A DNA stretch of 15,713 bases from an uncultured Coriobacteriia bacterium (GTDB lineage: Bacteria; Actinomycetota; Coriobacteriia; Coriobacteriales; QAMH01), in contig CASDTD010000298.1 in assembly GCA_949283445.1 (NCBI GenBank), positions 1 through 15,713 of the forward strand, written 5' to 3'. This document shows, piece after piece, positions 8,024 to 15,255 of this stretch. The notes under the pieces are model-generated. The model had not been told where the DNA came from and made no database searches. It worked only from the letters and a program-made list of their open reading frames with translations. Position 1 is the stretch's first letter; every line of letters begins with the position of its first letter. A program made the translations under genes and the position numbers.

Positions 8024-8836
8024 ATGAAAGCATTCCTAATCGACGTTGCGAAATGCAATGGCTGCCGCAACTGCCAGATTTCCTGCAAGGACGAGCACTG
8101 CGGCACTTCCTGGCTGCCCTATGCAGCCGAGCAGCCGATGACCGGTCAGTATTGGTGCAAGGTCGACGAGAAGACGCGCGGCAGCGTGCCGGTCGTGCGC
8201 GTGAGCTACACGCCGCTCATGTGCGGGCACTGCGATGACGCTCCCTGCATGAAGGTCGCCAAAGACGATGCGGTGTATCGCCGTGAGGATGGCATCGTCA
8301 TCATCGACCCGGAGAAGGCCAAGGGCCAGAAGGCCATCTACGAGGCCTGCCCGATGGGTGCCATCTACTGGAACGAGGATCTTCAGCTCCCGCAGAAGTG
8401 CACGGGCTGCGCGCATCTGCTGGACGATGGATGGACCGAACCGCGCTGCGTGGACGCCTGCCCGACGGGCGCTCTGCAGTTCGGCGAGGAGTCCGAGCTC
8501 GACCTCGCAGGTGCCGAGCAGCTGCCCGAGCTTGCCGGCCTGGGCGCGCACGTGTGGTACCGTAACCTGCCGAAGCGTTTCGTCGCCGGTTGCCTAGTGG
8601 ACTTCGAGGCGCGCGAGGTCGCCATCGGCGTCGAGGTGAAGCTGCTCGACGCGTCTGGTGCCGAGGTCGCGAGCATGGAGACCGATGAGTTCGGCGACTT
8701 CATGTTCGACCAGGTGGAGGCTGCTGCCTACACCATCGAGGCTGCGGGTAAGGACGGCGCCATCACCCTTGCTGCCGATGTCACCGAAAAGGACCTGAAC
8801 CTGGGCGATATCGCCTGGGCGGGGCAAGCTGACTAA
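8024..8836 (+). CDS. 4Fe-4S ferredoxin-type beta subunit with C-terminal beta-barrel domain (transhydroxylase-like)
   Basis: This 270-residue electron-transfer subunit pairs with the alpha subunit three bases upstream. Twelve ligand-type cysteines (11, 14, 17, 21; 67, 70, 75; 109; 126, 129, 142, 146) suffice for three [4Fe-4S] clusters. This is the count known for the P. acidigallici transhydroxylase beta subunit (about 274 aa); DmsB/NrfC-type subunits have four. Residues from about 184 to 266 form an additional domain (PKRFVAGCLVDF, then TDEFGDFMF), resembling the carboxypeptidase-regulatory/Cna-B-like fold at the end of the transhydroxylase beta subunit. There is no signal peptide or membrane anchor, so the complex is probably soluble and the clusters may act within an internal redox cycle. 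GGAGGGG just before the ATG overlaps the end of alpha, so the pair is probably coupled in translation. Confidence 0.9.
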   Translation: MKAFLIDVAKCNGCRNCQISCKDEHCGTSWLPYAAEQPMTGQYWCKVDEKTRGSVPVVRVSYTPLMCGHCDDAPCMKVAKDDAVYRREDGIVIIDPEKAKGQKAIYEACPMGAIYWNEDLQLPQKCTGCAHLLDDGWTEPRCVDACPTGALQFGEESELDLAGAEQLPELAGLGAHVWYRNLPKRFVAGCLVDFEAREVAIGVEVKLLDASGAEVASMETDEFGDFMFDQVEAAAYTIEAAGKDGAITLAADVTEKDLNLGDIAWAGQAD

Positions 8837-8860
8837 CGAGTCTGCAAGCTAGCACGACAG

Positions 8861-8902
8861 GCGACCCGCAGGGGAATGCTCCTCGGCGGGTCGCTTTTCT
8901 CT
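8861..8902 (+). terminator. Intrinsic terminator of the alpha/beta operon
   Basis: GCGACCCGC (8861-8869) and GCGGGTCGC (8886-8894) are perfect complements, with an inner AGG/CCT pair, and are followed at once by TTTTCTCTT. It lies 25 bases after the beta stop. It should separate the molybdoenzyme genes from the downstream MFS/amidase pair. Confidence 0.85.
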
Positions 8903-8905
8903 TCA

Positions 8906-8973
8906 CAAAATGAGGTCTCTGTACCGTTACAGACATGCATTTTGGTCAGTAGCCGTACAGAGACCTCATTTTG
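8906..8973. repeat. Perfect 19-bp inverted repeat with internal third copy
   Basis: The arms 8906-8924 (CAAAATGAGGTCTCTGTAC) and 8955-8973 are exact reverse complements around a 30-base loop. The loop itself holds a degenerate third copy on the minus strand (8927-8944, CAAAATGCATGTCTGTAA). So one module occurs three times: once on + and twice on -. It begins four bases beyond the terminator tract. It may be a repetitive palindromic element, a protein-binding array, or a second terminator for antisense transcription; the sequence does not decide. Confidence 0.75.
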
Positions 8974-8984
8974 CGTGACAGGGC

Positions 8985-9048
8985 GAGACGGTGTCGTGCC
9001 AGGAGCCGTGTCGGCACATGTCTCCGTCTCAAGGAGCGCTATCTCCTT
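8985..9048. repeat. Two further consecutive inverted repeats
   Basis: The first hairpin combines GAGACGG/CCGTCTC (8985-8991 and 9024-9030) with an inner GTGCC/GGCAC (8996-9000 and 9013-9017). Directly after it comes AAGGAG/CTCCTT (9031-9036 and 9043-9048) with a six-base loop. With the terminator and the 19-bp repeat upstream, nearly 190 bases are a chain of dyads. Confidence 0.6.
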
Positions 9049-9072
9049 CTTGTCTACCCTCCAATTTCATAC

Positions 9073-9083
9073 GGGTGATACCC
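9073..9083. promoter_or_regulatory. Operator-like site GGGTGATACCC upstream of the MFS gene
   Basis: The 11-mer has the same GGGT and TACCC half-sites and spacing as the tandem operators before the alpha gene (GGGTAGTACCC), differing only in the centre. A degenerate GGGT...TACCC pair follows at 9099-9115. The site is about 100 bases upstream of the likely MFS promoter, consistent with co-regulation of enzyme and transporter. An 11-base match is suggestive rather than conclusive. Confidence 0.4.
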
Positions 9084-9178
9084 CCCCGTTTTCTCCAAGG
9101 GTTATGTCTTTACCCGCAGCGGTGCCTTTCCAAATGGTTCACGCGGAGTGTTTCGCGGGAGGGGAGTCATTTTTATCC

Positions 9179-9207
9179 TTGAAAAGCACGTTGTACCTGT
9201 TCATACA
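9179..9207 (+). promoter_or_regulatory. Sigma70-like promoter for the MFS/amidase genes
   Basis: TTGAAA (9179-9184) and CATACA (9202-9207) are 17 bases apart, about 70 bases before the MFS start codon. The -10 is weak (three of six bases), as expected for a promoter needing an activator. This is pattern-based inference. Confidence 0.4.
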
Positions 9208-9278
9208 GGCGCAGGCTGTCGATTGGGTGTCGTCAGCTCAGCGTGCGAGGGTTTGCAAACGAGTGTAGGAGGGTGCCA

Positions 9279-10580
9279 ATGTCCAGAGAGTCGGCCGTCG
9301 ACAAAAGTGCGTACGGCAACAACAAGCTCGCCCAGTGGGGCGTGGCAGACGATCAGCTCACATCGGTGCAGCAGTGGCTCGCGTTCGCGTCCATGATGTT
9401 GCTGGGCGTGGTGAGCGTCCATCAGTATATGATGGTCAGTCCGGTTCTTACCTTCATCGGAGACGAATACGGCATGACATTGGGGAATGTCGGCTTCATG
9501 ATGTCGGTCTTCAACATCGCCGGCTTGATTCTCGTGTATCCCGCCGCTGCGCTGCTGCGCAAGTTCGGCGTCAAGTTCAGCCTCATCCTGACGGTCGTCG
9601 TCAGCCTTCTTGGAAACATCATGTCGTTGGCGGCGACTGGTGTCGAGATGTTCTTGGTGGCACGCACGCTGCAGGGCTGTGGTTTCGGTTTGATTGGCGT
9701 TGTCGGTAACAACCTCATCCCTCGTCTGATGCCTGCTAGCAAAATCGGTCTTTCGATGGGCATCTGGGGCCAGTGGTTCCCCGGCGGCGTGTTTTTGGCG
9801 ACGTTCACCACGCCCGCTCTGTATGCGGCGTTTGGGTGGAGAAGCCTGTTTGTTATGTCGTTGATTCTGTTTGTCATCACTGCTGTTTTGCTTCTTGTAT
9901 GGTTCAAACTTCCGCGCGTGCCTGAGAACGTGGTCGTCCAGGGCAAGAAGAACGCTGTACGCAAGTTCACGAAGACGCATTTCAAGAGCGCTATGCTGAT
10001 CATCGTCGCGTTCCTTTCCTGGGGCATCGTCTACAACGCAATCAACAGCTTCTATCCCACTTATGCGCAGGATGTCTACAACATGTCGGTGGCAGACGCC
10101 TCCTTCACGACGATGTTCGTCACCATCCTTTCTGTCCCGATGGGCATTATCGCGGGGGCGCTTGCAGACAAGCTCGTGCGTCGCAAGGCGTTTCTTTTGG
10201 TTGGGTATGCTCTGTTCGCTATCATCAGTGCCTTCATGCTGTGGTGCAACACGCCGAATCCGGCGCTCATGTGGACTGGCCTGGCTATTCTCGGTGCCAT
10301 ATGCGGGGCGATTATCCCGACCATCACCCGCACGATTATTCCCGTGCTGGCGATGTCGCCCGAGCACACTGACATCGCGCTCGCCTCGCAGCTCGTTGGT
10401 ACGACCGCTGGCGGCATCATCGCCGGTTTCTTTGGCACGCTCGTCGCGGGCACGTCTTATGCGACTGCCGGTATGGTCACGGCTATCCTGCCGGTGCTCT
10501 CGTTTGTCATCGTGTTGCTGTGCAAGAGCGACCGTGGCATCAATCTGGACGATTACAGCGTGATCGAGGAAACGGAGTAG
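9279..10580 (+). CDS. MFS transporter, 12 TM segments
   Basis: This 433-residue integral membrane protein of the major facilitator superfamily has about twelve hydrophobic segments in two halves. The loop 2-3 basic motif is LLRKFGVK (92-98) and its counterpart in loop 8-9 is GALADKLVRRK (about 293-303). The ATG at 9279 is chosen because AGGAGG lies six bases upstream; an earlier in-frame start at 9243 would put that ribosome site inside the gene. Relatives carry small organic anions or act as exchangers, but the substrate cannot be read from sequence. It lies downstream of the transhydroxylase-like pair with a terminator and its own promoter between. An operator-like site shared with that operon suggests import or export of its substrate or product (inference). 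Confidence 0.85.
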   Translation: MSRESAVDKSAYGNNKLAQWGVADDQLTSVQQWLAFASMMLLGVVSVHQYMMVSPVLTFIGDEYGMTLGNVGFMMSVFNIAGLILVYPAAALLRKFGVKFSLILTVVVSLLGNIMSLAATGVEMFLVARTLQGCGFGLIGVVGNNLIPRLMPASKIGLSMGIWGQWFPGGVFLATFTTPALYAAFGWRSLFVMSLILFVITAVLLLVWFKLPRVPENVVVQGKKNAVRKFTKTHFKSAMLIIVAFLSWGIVYNAINSFYPTYAQDVYNMSVADASFTTMFVTILSVPMGIIAGALADKLVRRKAFLLVGYALFAIISAFMLWCNTPNPALMWTGLAILGAICGAIIPTITRTIIPVLAMSPEHTDIALASQLVGTTAGGIIAGFFGTLVAGTSYATAGMVTAILPVLSFVIVLLCKSDRGINLDDYSVIEETE

Positions 10581-10602
10581 CGCAAAACGCAGGTTGTTCA
10601 TT

Positions 10603-10636
10603 GCAAAGGCGGGGAGCAGGGTCTCTCTGCCTTTGC
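10603..10636 (+). other. Strong RNA hairpin between MFS and amidase genes
   Basis: GCAAAGGCGGGGAG (10603-10616) pairs over 14 positions with CTCTCTGCCTTTGC (10623-10636) around a six-base loop; two of the pairs are G-U, so the full stem exists only in the + strand RNA. No U-tract follows. It may slow or process the transcript, or protect the upstream message, and thereby tune amidase relative to transporter. Confidence 0.6.
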
Positions 10637-10683
10637 GATGAAAAAGACATCAAGGCGAGAAGAGGAAAGGATTTGGTGCAGAA

Positions 10684-12165
10684 ATGAGCGATGGCAGCTA
10701 CTTGAGCGCGGTCGATCTCTCCAACGATATTAAGGTCAAGAAGGTTTCGTCCGTCGAGGTTATGGACCGCTGCATAGACATGGCCGAGAAACGCGACCCG
10801 TCGATTAACGCGTTTACCTACCGCGCCTTCGACGAGGCGCGGCAAAAGGCGAAGGAAGCCGAGAAGACGCTTATGGATGGCGATGCGAAAGGCGCGTTTT
10901 TCGGCGTGCCGACGGCCATAAAGGACTTCTTGCCAGGCGTCCCGGGGTGGCCGAACACCATGGGCGGCGTGAAAGCTGTCTCCCATTTGACTGATACCGT
11001 ATACAGCAATTATTCCAGGGCGATGCTGGACGAGGGCGCTATCATCATCGGCAAGACCAATGCTCCGTCGTTCGCGTTTCGCGGCACGTGCGACAACAAG
11101 ATGTTCGGGGCGACCTCGACGCCGTTTAAGCCTGGTTATAATTCCGGTGGTTCGTCAGGTGGTTCCGCGGCCGCTGTCGGCGATGGCATCGTACTCATAG
11201 CGGAGGGAACCGATGCTGGCGGCTCGAGCCGCATTCCCGTGGCTTGGTGCGGATGCTACGGCTACAAGGCTGGGCATGGCGTGCTGCCTTCCACTCCTCG
11301 TCCTGATGCGTTTATGCCTATACACGTGCAACCGGTTGACGGGTCGATTTCGCGTACCGTCAAGGATACGGCCTACATTCATCAAGCAATGGCGAAATTC
11401 GACCCGTTTGACCCTCTGAGCGTCGATTTGTCCGGACAGGACTTCTGCGCGGCACTCGAGAAGTCGGTCAAGGACTGGAAGATTGCCTATACACCTGACT
11501 TCGGGATGTTTCCCGTCGATGCCGAGGTGGAGCAGATCGTCGAGAAAGCCGCTTTGCGCTTTGAGGATGCCGGCGCGCATGTCGAGAAGGTCGATTTCAA
11601 GTTCGCTCATTCGGCATTCGAATATGCTGAGGCATGGTGCCGTCTTATCTCGATTTCGGGCATGCAGAGTTTCGAGCAGTTGAAAGCGCAGGGTATCAAC
11701 CTGCTGAAAGACCACCACGACGACTTACCCGACGAGCTTGTTGACTGGACGCGTAAGCTCTATCAGCTCGATTACGTCGATTACTACTATGACTCGATTA
11801 TGCGCACGGAAATCTACGATGGCCTGCAGACGGTGCTGAGCGATTACGATTTGATTGTCTCGCCGACGACGATTTGCATGCCGGTCAAAAACGACCCGGG
11901 TCATGACACGGTGGGTCCGACGAAGATGAACGGCATGGCAGTCGAGCCGCTCATCGGCTGGTGTGAGACCTTCCTGTGCAATTTCAGCTACAATCCGGCC
12001 GCGTCCGTCCCGGCGGGCATCTCCAAGGACGGCTTCCCGGTTGGCATGCAGATTATCGGGCGTCGTTTCCACGACGAGGACGTTTTCGCGGCCAGCGCCG
12101 CTTTCGAGCGCATCAGCCCCTGGGCGTCGATCTACGACATCACGGCTGGCAGGAACCTAGCCTAA
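10684..12165 (+). CDS. Amidase-signature family hydrolase
   Basis: This 493-residue cytoplasmic hydrolase has the Ser-cisSer-Lys triad of the amidase-signature family: Lys80 (GVPTAIKD), cis-Ser157 in NSGGSSGGSAAAVG, and nucleophile Ser181 in GTDAGGSSRIP. The 24-residue spacing between the two serines equals that in fatty acid amide hydrolase. Family members cleave linear amides, including aryl-acetamides, acyl amides, allophanate and the Gln of GatA. Lack of GatB/GatC neighbours and the divergent sequence argue against GatA. GGAAAGG sits 13 bases before the ATG, rather far. It follows the MFS gene by 103 bases containing a hairpin and is probably co-transcribed with it. The pairing suggests an amide imported by the MFS protein and hydrolysed inside; that role, and any link to the molybdoenzyme, are inference. 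Confidence 0.9.
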   Translation: MSDGSYLSAVDLSNDIKVKKVSSVEVMDRCIDMAEKRDPSINAFTYRAFDEARQKAKEAEKTLMDGDAKGAFFGVPTAIKDFLPGVPGWPNTMGGVKAVSHLTDTVYSNYSRAMLDEGAIIIGKTNAPSFAFRGTCDNKMFGATSTPFKPGYNSGGSSGGSAAAVGDGIVLIAEGTDAGGSSRIPVAWCGCYGYKAGHGVLPSTPRPDAFMPIHVQPVDGSISRTVKDTAYIHQAMAKFDPFDPLSVDLSGQDFCAALEKSVKDWKIAYTPDFGMFPVDAEVEQIVEKAALRFEDAGAHVEKVDFKFAHSAFEYAEAWCRLISISGMQSFEQLKAQGINLLKDHHDDLPDELVDWTRKLYQLDYVDYYYDSIMRTEIYDGLQTVLSDYDLIVSPTTICMPVKNDPGHDTVGPTKMNGMAVEPLIGWCETFLCNFSYNPAASVPAGISKDGFPVGMQIIGRRFHDEDVFAASAAFERISPWASIYDITAGRNLA

Positions 12166-12212
12166 TGCTTTAGGGCGCATGTGACAAAACTGCTTGTCGA
12201 AAAGCGTGAACT

Positions 12213-12259
12213 GCCTCCCATTTCCTGGATGTGATGCGAGCGTCCAGGAGACGGGAGGC
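12213..12259. terminator. Candidate bidirectional terminator in the convergent gap
   Basis: GCCTCCC (12213-12219) pairs with GGGAGGC (12253-12259), and inner TCCTGGA (12223-12229) pairs with TCCAGGA (12243-12249). The two 7-bp stems are stacked around a 3x3 internal loop. It lies between the amidase stop and the end of the opposing NCS2 gene, where a shared terminator is expected. U-tracts are poor on both strands, so intrinsic termination is likely but not certain. Confidence 0.6.
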
Positions 12260-12316
12260 GTTCTCATACCCGATACTTTAAGCTTGAAATGCGATCGGCT
12301 GTTCAGGACGTACCGG

Positions 12317-13684
12317 TTACGCCTCTTCGCGTTCGCGTGATGCAGCTTGCTCGGCTTGCGCCATCTGCTCCTCGTTTTCGCGTTCGATGTCTTTCAGGCT
12401 TTTCCTGCCTGGCAGTATCAAGTTCAGGATGACGGCGGAAAACGCCGTTCCCGGCACGCCGCACAGAAACATCGAGACCCACAGCGGGAAATTCGCCAGC
12501 GCGTCGGGCACGGCGTTGAAGCCGAGGCCGATGGCCAGTGACACGGCCAAGATGACCTGCGTGCGCGCATCGGGTTTGTTTTGTGTGATGATTTTCATGC
12601 CGTTGACGAGCACGACGCCGAAGGTCAGGATGACCGCGCCGCCGAACACGGGCGTGGGAATGATGGAACACAGCGCGCTCACCTTGGGGCACAGGCCCGC
12701 GATGACCATGATGACACCGGCGACGGCGACGACGTGACGGCTGAACACCTTCGTTATGCCGAGCAACCCGACGTCGGCGCTTGCCGAAATGGTCGGCCCT
12801 CCGTTGAACAACGCGGAAAACCCGCTCGTGACGGCTTGCGTGAAGATGACGCCGCGCGTCTCTTTCGTGGTGGGCATGCGGTTTTCCGCGAGCATGGTGG
12901 TCGCGGAAGTCGAGCCGAGCAGTTCCGCCACACCGCAAATGGCCAGGAAGGCGATGGTGATGCAGGCGTCGATGGGGAACTCTATGCCCCAGTGCAGCGG
13001 TTGCGGAATCCCGAACCAGGCAGCTTCGAGTACCGGCGTGATATCGACACGGCCGAGAAAGCCGGCGACGACCGACCCGACGAGCAGTCCGATGAGCGGG
13101 GCGGCACCGTGCAGGAAGCCCTTGCCGAGGATGTTGAAAATCAGCACGGTGACGAGCGTGATGCCGGCGAGTAGATAGTTGACCGGGTCGCCGAAGTCCA
13201 CGTTGTCGGCGCCTCCTCCGCAGTATTCGAGCGCGACGCCGATGAGCGTGGTCCCCAGCACCAGCACGACGGCGCCTGACACGAACGTGGGGAAGATGAC
13301 CTTAAGTTTGTCGGAAAACGCGAAAAAGACGAGCCCGCACACGATGCTGCCCACCAAACAGGCGCCAACGTAGCCCGCGTAGCCGACCTGCGGAGCGATG
13401 AGCAAAGCAGGCGAGACGAAGACAATGCTGCCGACCATCGCCATGGGGAGCTTGCCGCCAACCGGACCGATACCCATGGTCTGAACGATGGTGGATATGC
13501 CCGCGACGAACAGGGCGCAGGCGACCAGGATGGTCGTCTGAGCGGTGTCGAACCCCAGACCCGCCGAGACGAGCAGCGGGGCGGGGAGCGCTTGGAACGC
13601 CACAAGAAGCGCATGCTGGACACCAAAGGGGATGAGCTCGCGAACGGGCGGGCGTTCATTCATTCCATAGCCTTGAGATTTCAT
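12317..13684 (-). CDS. NCS2 (uracil/xanthine permease family) transporter, second of a tandem pair
   Basis: This 455-residue membrane transporter belongs to the nucleobase:cation symporter-2 family. The start at 13684 is fixed by AAGGAGG at 13689-13695, four bases upstream; an earlier ATG at 13747 would read through the intergenic hairpin. The family pattern is clear: the TM1 motif GVQHALL (Gln23-His24), the TM8 motif GVAELLGSTSATT with Glu254 (UraA Glu241 position), and the TM10 stretch PTISASADVG. Exactly 49 residues after Glu254, where UraA has Glu290 and xanthine/urate carriers have Gln, this protein has Ala303, followed by Asp304 instead of Asn. That predicts a changed substrate. The C-terminus is a charged Glu/Ala-rich cytoplasmic tail. 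It is a diverged tandem copy of the permease upstream and the last gene of the minus-strand unit. Confidence 0.88.
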   Translation of the reverse strand: MKSQGYGMNERPPVRELIPFGVQHALLVAFQALPAPLLVSAGLGFDTAQTTILVACALFVAGISTIVQTMGIGPVGGKLPMAMVGSIVFVSPALLIAPQVGYAGYVGACLVGSIVCGLVFFAFSDKLKVIFPTFVSGAVVLVLGTTLIGVALEYCGGGADNVDFGDPVNYLLAGITLVTVLIFNILGKGFLHGAAPLIGLLVGSVVAGFLGRVDITPVLEAAWFGIPQPLHWGIEFPIDACITIAFLAICGVAELLGSTSATTMLAENRMPTTKETRGVIFTQAVTSGFSALFNGGPTISASADVGLLGITKVFSRHVVAVAGVIMVIAGLCPKVSALCSIIPTPVFGGAVILTFGVVLVNGMKIITQNKPDARTQVILAVSLAIGLGFNAVPDALANFPLWVSMFLCGVPGTAFSAVILNLILPGRKSLKDIERENEEQMAQAEQAASREREEA

Positions 13685-13712
13685 TACCCCTCCTTGAAAC
13701 GTGGATAGAAAG

Positions 13713-13740
13713 CGGCGCACCCGGTGGTTCGGGTGCGCCG
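13713..13740 (-). terminator. Perfect 11-bp hairpin between the two NCS2 genes (attenuator/terminator candidate)
   Basis: CGGCGCACCCG (13713-13723) and CGGGTGCGCCG (13730-13740) are exact complements with a six-base loop. On the minus strand the stem starts 21 bases after the first permease's stop and is followed by CTTTCTATCC, a weak U-rich tract. It could partly terminate transcription so that the second permease is made at a lower level, or stabilise the upstream message. Confidence 0.65.
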
Positions 13741-13761
13741 TGAGCAACGCAGGGTAGGATG

Positions 13762-15225
13762 CTAGCTTCTATCGTGCGAACCCTGCGGTTCTGGCGAGCT
13801 TTGCTGCTCGGCTGCATGTGTCTGGACGGCAGGCGCTTCGGCCGCGTCGCCATCGACAGTCTCGGCAGCGGCGGCTGTTTCGGAATCCTGCGCGCCTTCG
13901 GCTTGCAGGGGCTTGCGCTTCAAGTTGCGGCCCGGCAGCAGCACGTTCAGGATGACCGCCGTGAACGCCGTTCCGGGGACGCCGCACAGGATGGTGGAGA
14001 CCCAGAAGGGGAAGAGGTCGAGTGCGCCGGAAACGGAGTTGAAGCCGATGCCGACGGCCAAGGAGACGGCCAGGATGGTCTGGGTGCGCGAGGTGAGCTC
14101 GTCTTCCATGATGATCTTCATGCCGCTGACCAAGATGGTACCGAACATCATGAGAACGGCGCCGCCGAACACGGGGTCGGGGATGACGGAGAACACCGTG
14201 GAGAACTTCGGGCACAGGCCCATGATCAGCACGAGCACGCCCGCGCAGGAGACGGCATAGCGCGTGTAGACCTTCGTGACGTCCATAAGGCCGATGTTCG
14301 CGCTGCCGGAAATGGTCGGGACGGCGTTGAAGATGCCGGCGAACACGCTCGTGACGGCCTGCGTCAGGACGGTTTTCTTGGTCTCGGTCTGGGTCGCCAG
14401 GCGGTTTTGCGCGACCGTGGTCGTGGCAGACGTCGTGCCCAGGATCTCGACCACGCCGCATATGGCCACGAGCGTCATGACGATGCAGGCGTCAATGGGA
14501 AACGAGATGCCCCAGTGCAGCGGTTGCGGCACGCCGATCCATGCGGCGTCGGCGACGGGCGAGAAATCGACCATTCCCAAGGCGATGGCGACGATGAAGC
14601 CGATGACCATGGCGATGAGCGGGGCCGCGCCCTGGACGAACCCCTTGCCGAACACGCTCAGCACGAGGGCGAGCACGAAGGTCAACGCGGCAAGACCAAG
14701 GTTGACGGGGTCGCCGAAGTTGGCGGCGCCATCGCCGCCGGCGGCGTTGGTGATGGCGTTGCCAATGAGGCCCGTTCCCAAAACCAGCAGCACCGCGCCG
14801 GAAATGAACGACGGGAAGATGACCTTCAGCCAGTCCGAGAACAGGACGAACACGATGCCGCAGATGATGGCGCCGACGATGCAGGCGCCCATGTAGCCGC
14901 CGAAACCGGCCTGCGGGATGATGAGCAGGGCGGGCGCGATGAACACGAAGCTCCCGACCATGACCATCGGGATGCGCGCGCCCAAAGGCCCGAGGCCGAA
15001 GCTCTGGATGAAGGTGCAGATGCCGCTCACGAACAGCGCGCAGGCGATCAGAAGCGCGGTCTCCACGGCATCGAGGCCCAGGCCGCCGGAAATCAGCAAC
15101 GGGGCCGGAAGTGTCTGGAACAAGATGAGCAGGGCATGCTGGAGGCCGAAAGCTCCCAGTTGCGGCGCGCTCGGCAGCTCGTTCATGCCGTAACCGCGCT
15201 TGATTTTCTTCGCTTTGTCAGTCAT
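13762..15225 (-). CDS. NCS2 (uracil/xanthine permease family) transporter, first of a tandem pair
   Basis: This 487-residue membrane symporter of the NCS2 family lies 30 bases after the beta-subunit gene and is preceded by AAGGAGG, so the two are surely co-transcribed. Motifs are the TM1 GLQHALL (Gln29-His30), TM8 GVVEILGTTSATT with Glu260, and TM10 PTISGSANIG. The residue 49 after Glu260, equivalent to UraA Glu290, is Ala309, while the following Asn310-Ile-Gly is retained. Loss of the second carboxylate or Gln argues against ordinary uracil or xanthine transport. The protein ends in a roughly 50-residue Ala/Glu/Gln-rich hydrophilic tail absent from typical members. It is about half identical by eye to the second copy, with the same Ala substitution, so the pair arose by duplication. 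Its linkage to a transhydroxylase-type beta subunit suggests the carrier supplies that enzyme's substrate (inference). Confidence 0.9.
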   Translation of the reverse strand: MTDKAKKIKRGYGMNELPSAPQLGAFGLQHALLILFQTLPAPLLISGGLGLDAVETALLIACALFVSGICTFIQSFGLGPLGARIPMVMVGSFVFIAPALLIIPQAGFGGYMGACIVGAIICGIVFVLFSDWLKVIFPSFISGAVLLVLGTGLIGNAITNAAGGDGAANFGDPVNLGLAALTFVLALVLSVFGKGFVQGAAPLIAMVIGFIVAIALGMVDFSPVADAAWIGVPQPLHWGISFPIDACIVMTLVAICGVVEILGTTSATTTVAQNRLATQTETKKTVLTQAVTSVFAGIFNAVPTISGSANIGLMDVTKVYTRYAVSCAGVLVLIMGLCPKFSTVFSVIPDPVFGGAVLMMFGTILVSGMKIIMEDELTSRTQTILAVSLAVGIGFNSVSGALDLFPFWVSTILCGVPGTAFTAVILNVLLPGRNLKRKPLQAEGAQDSETAAAAETVDGDAAEAPAVQTHAAEQQSSPEPQGSHDRS

Positions 15226-15255
15226 GACTTCCCTCCTTGTGAAGTCGTTTTGCTG

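Noticed and set aside
8906..8973. CRISPR array
   Set aside because: Three related module copies are present but in opposite orientations with unequal spacing and no further units; this is an inverted-repeat element, not an array.
8876..9268. 130-residue open frame in the gap before the MFS gene
   Set aside because: It starts inside the terminator and crosses several inverted repeats and the promoter; composition not protein-like.
9201..10601. 466-codon minus-strand open frame opposite the MFS gene
   Set aside because: Hydrophilic, Arg/Asp/His-rich complement of a transmembrane gene; the MFS protein on the other strand is convincing.
10684..12165. GatA subunit of the Glu-tRNA amidotransferase
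   Set aside because: The triad is shared by the whole family, but there is no GatB or GatC nearby and the context is a transporter/catabolic locus.
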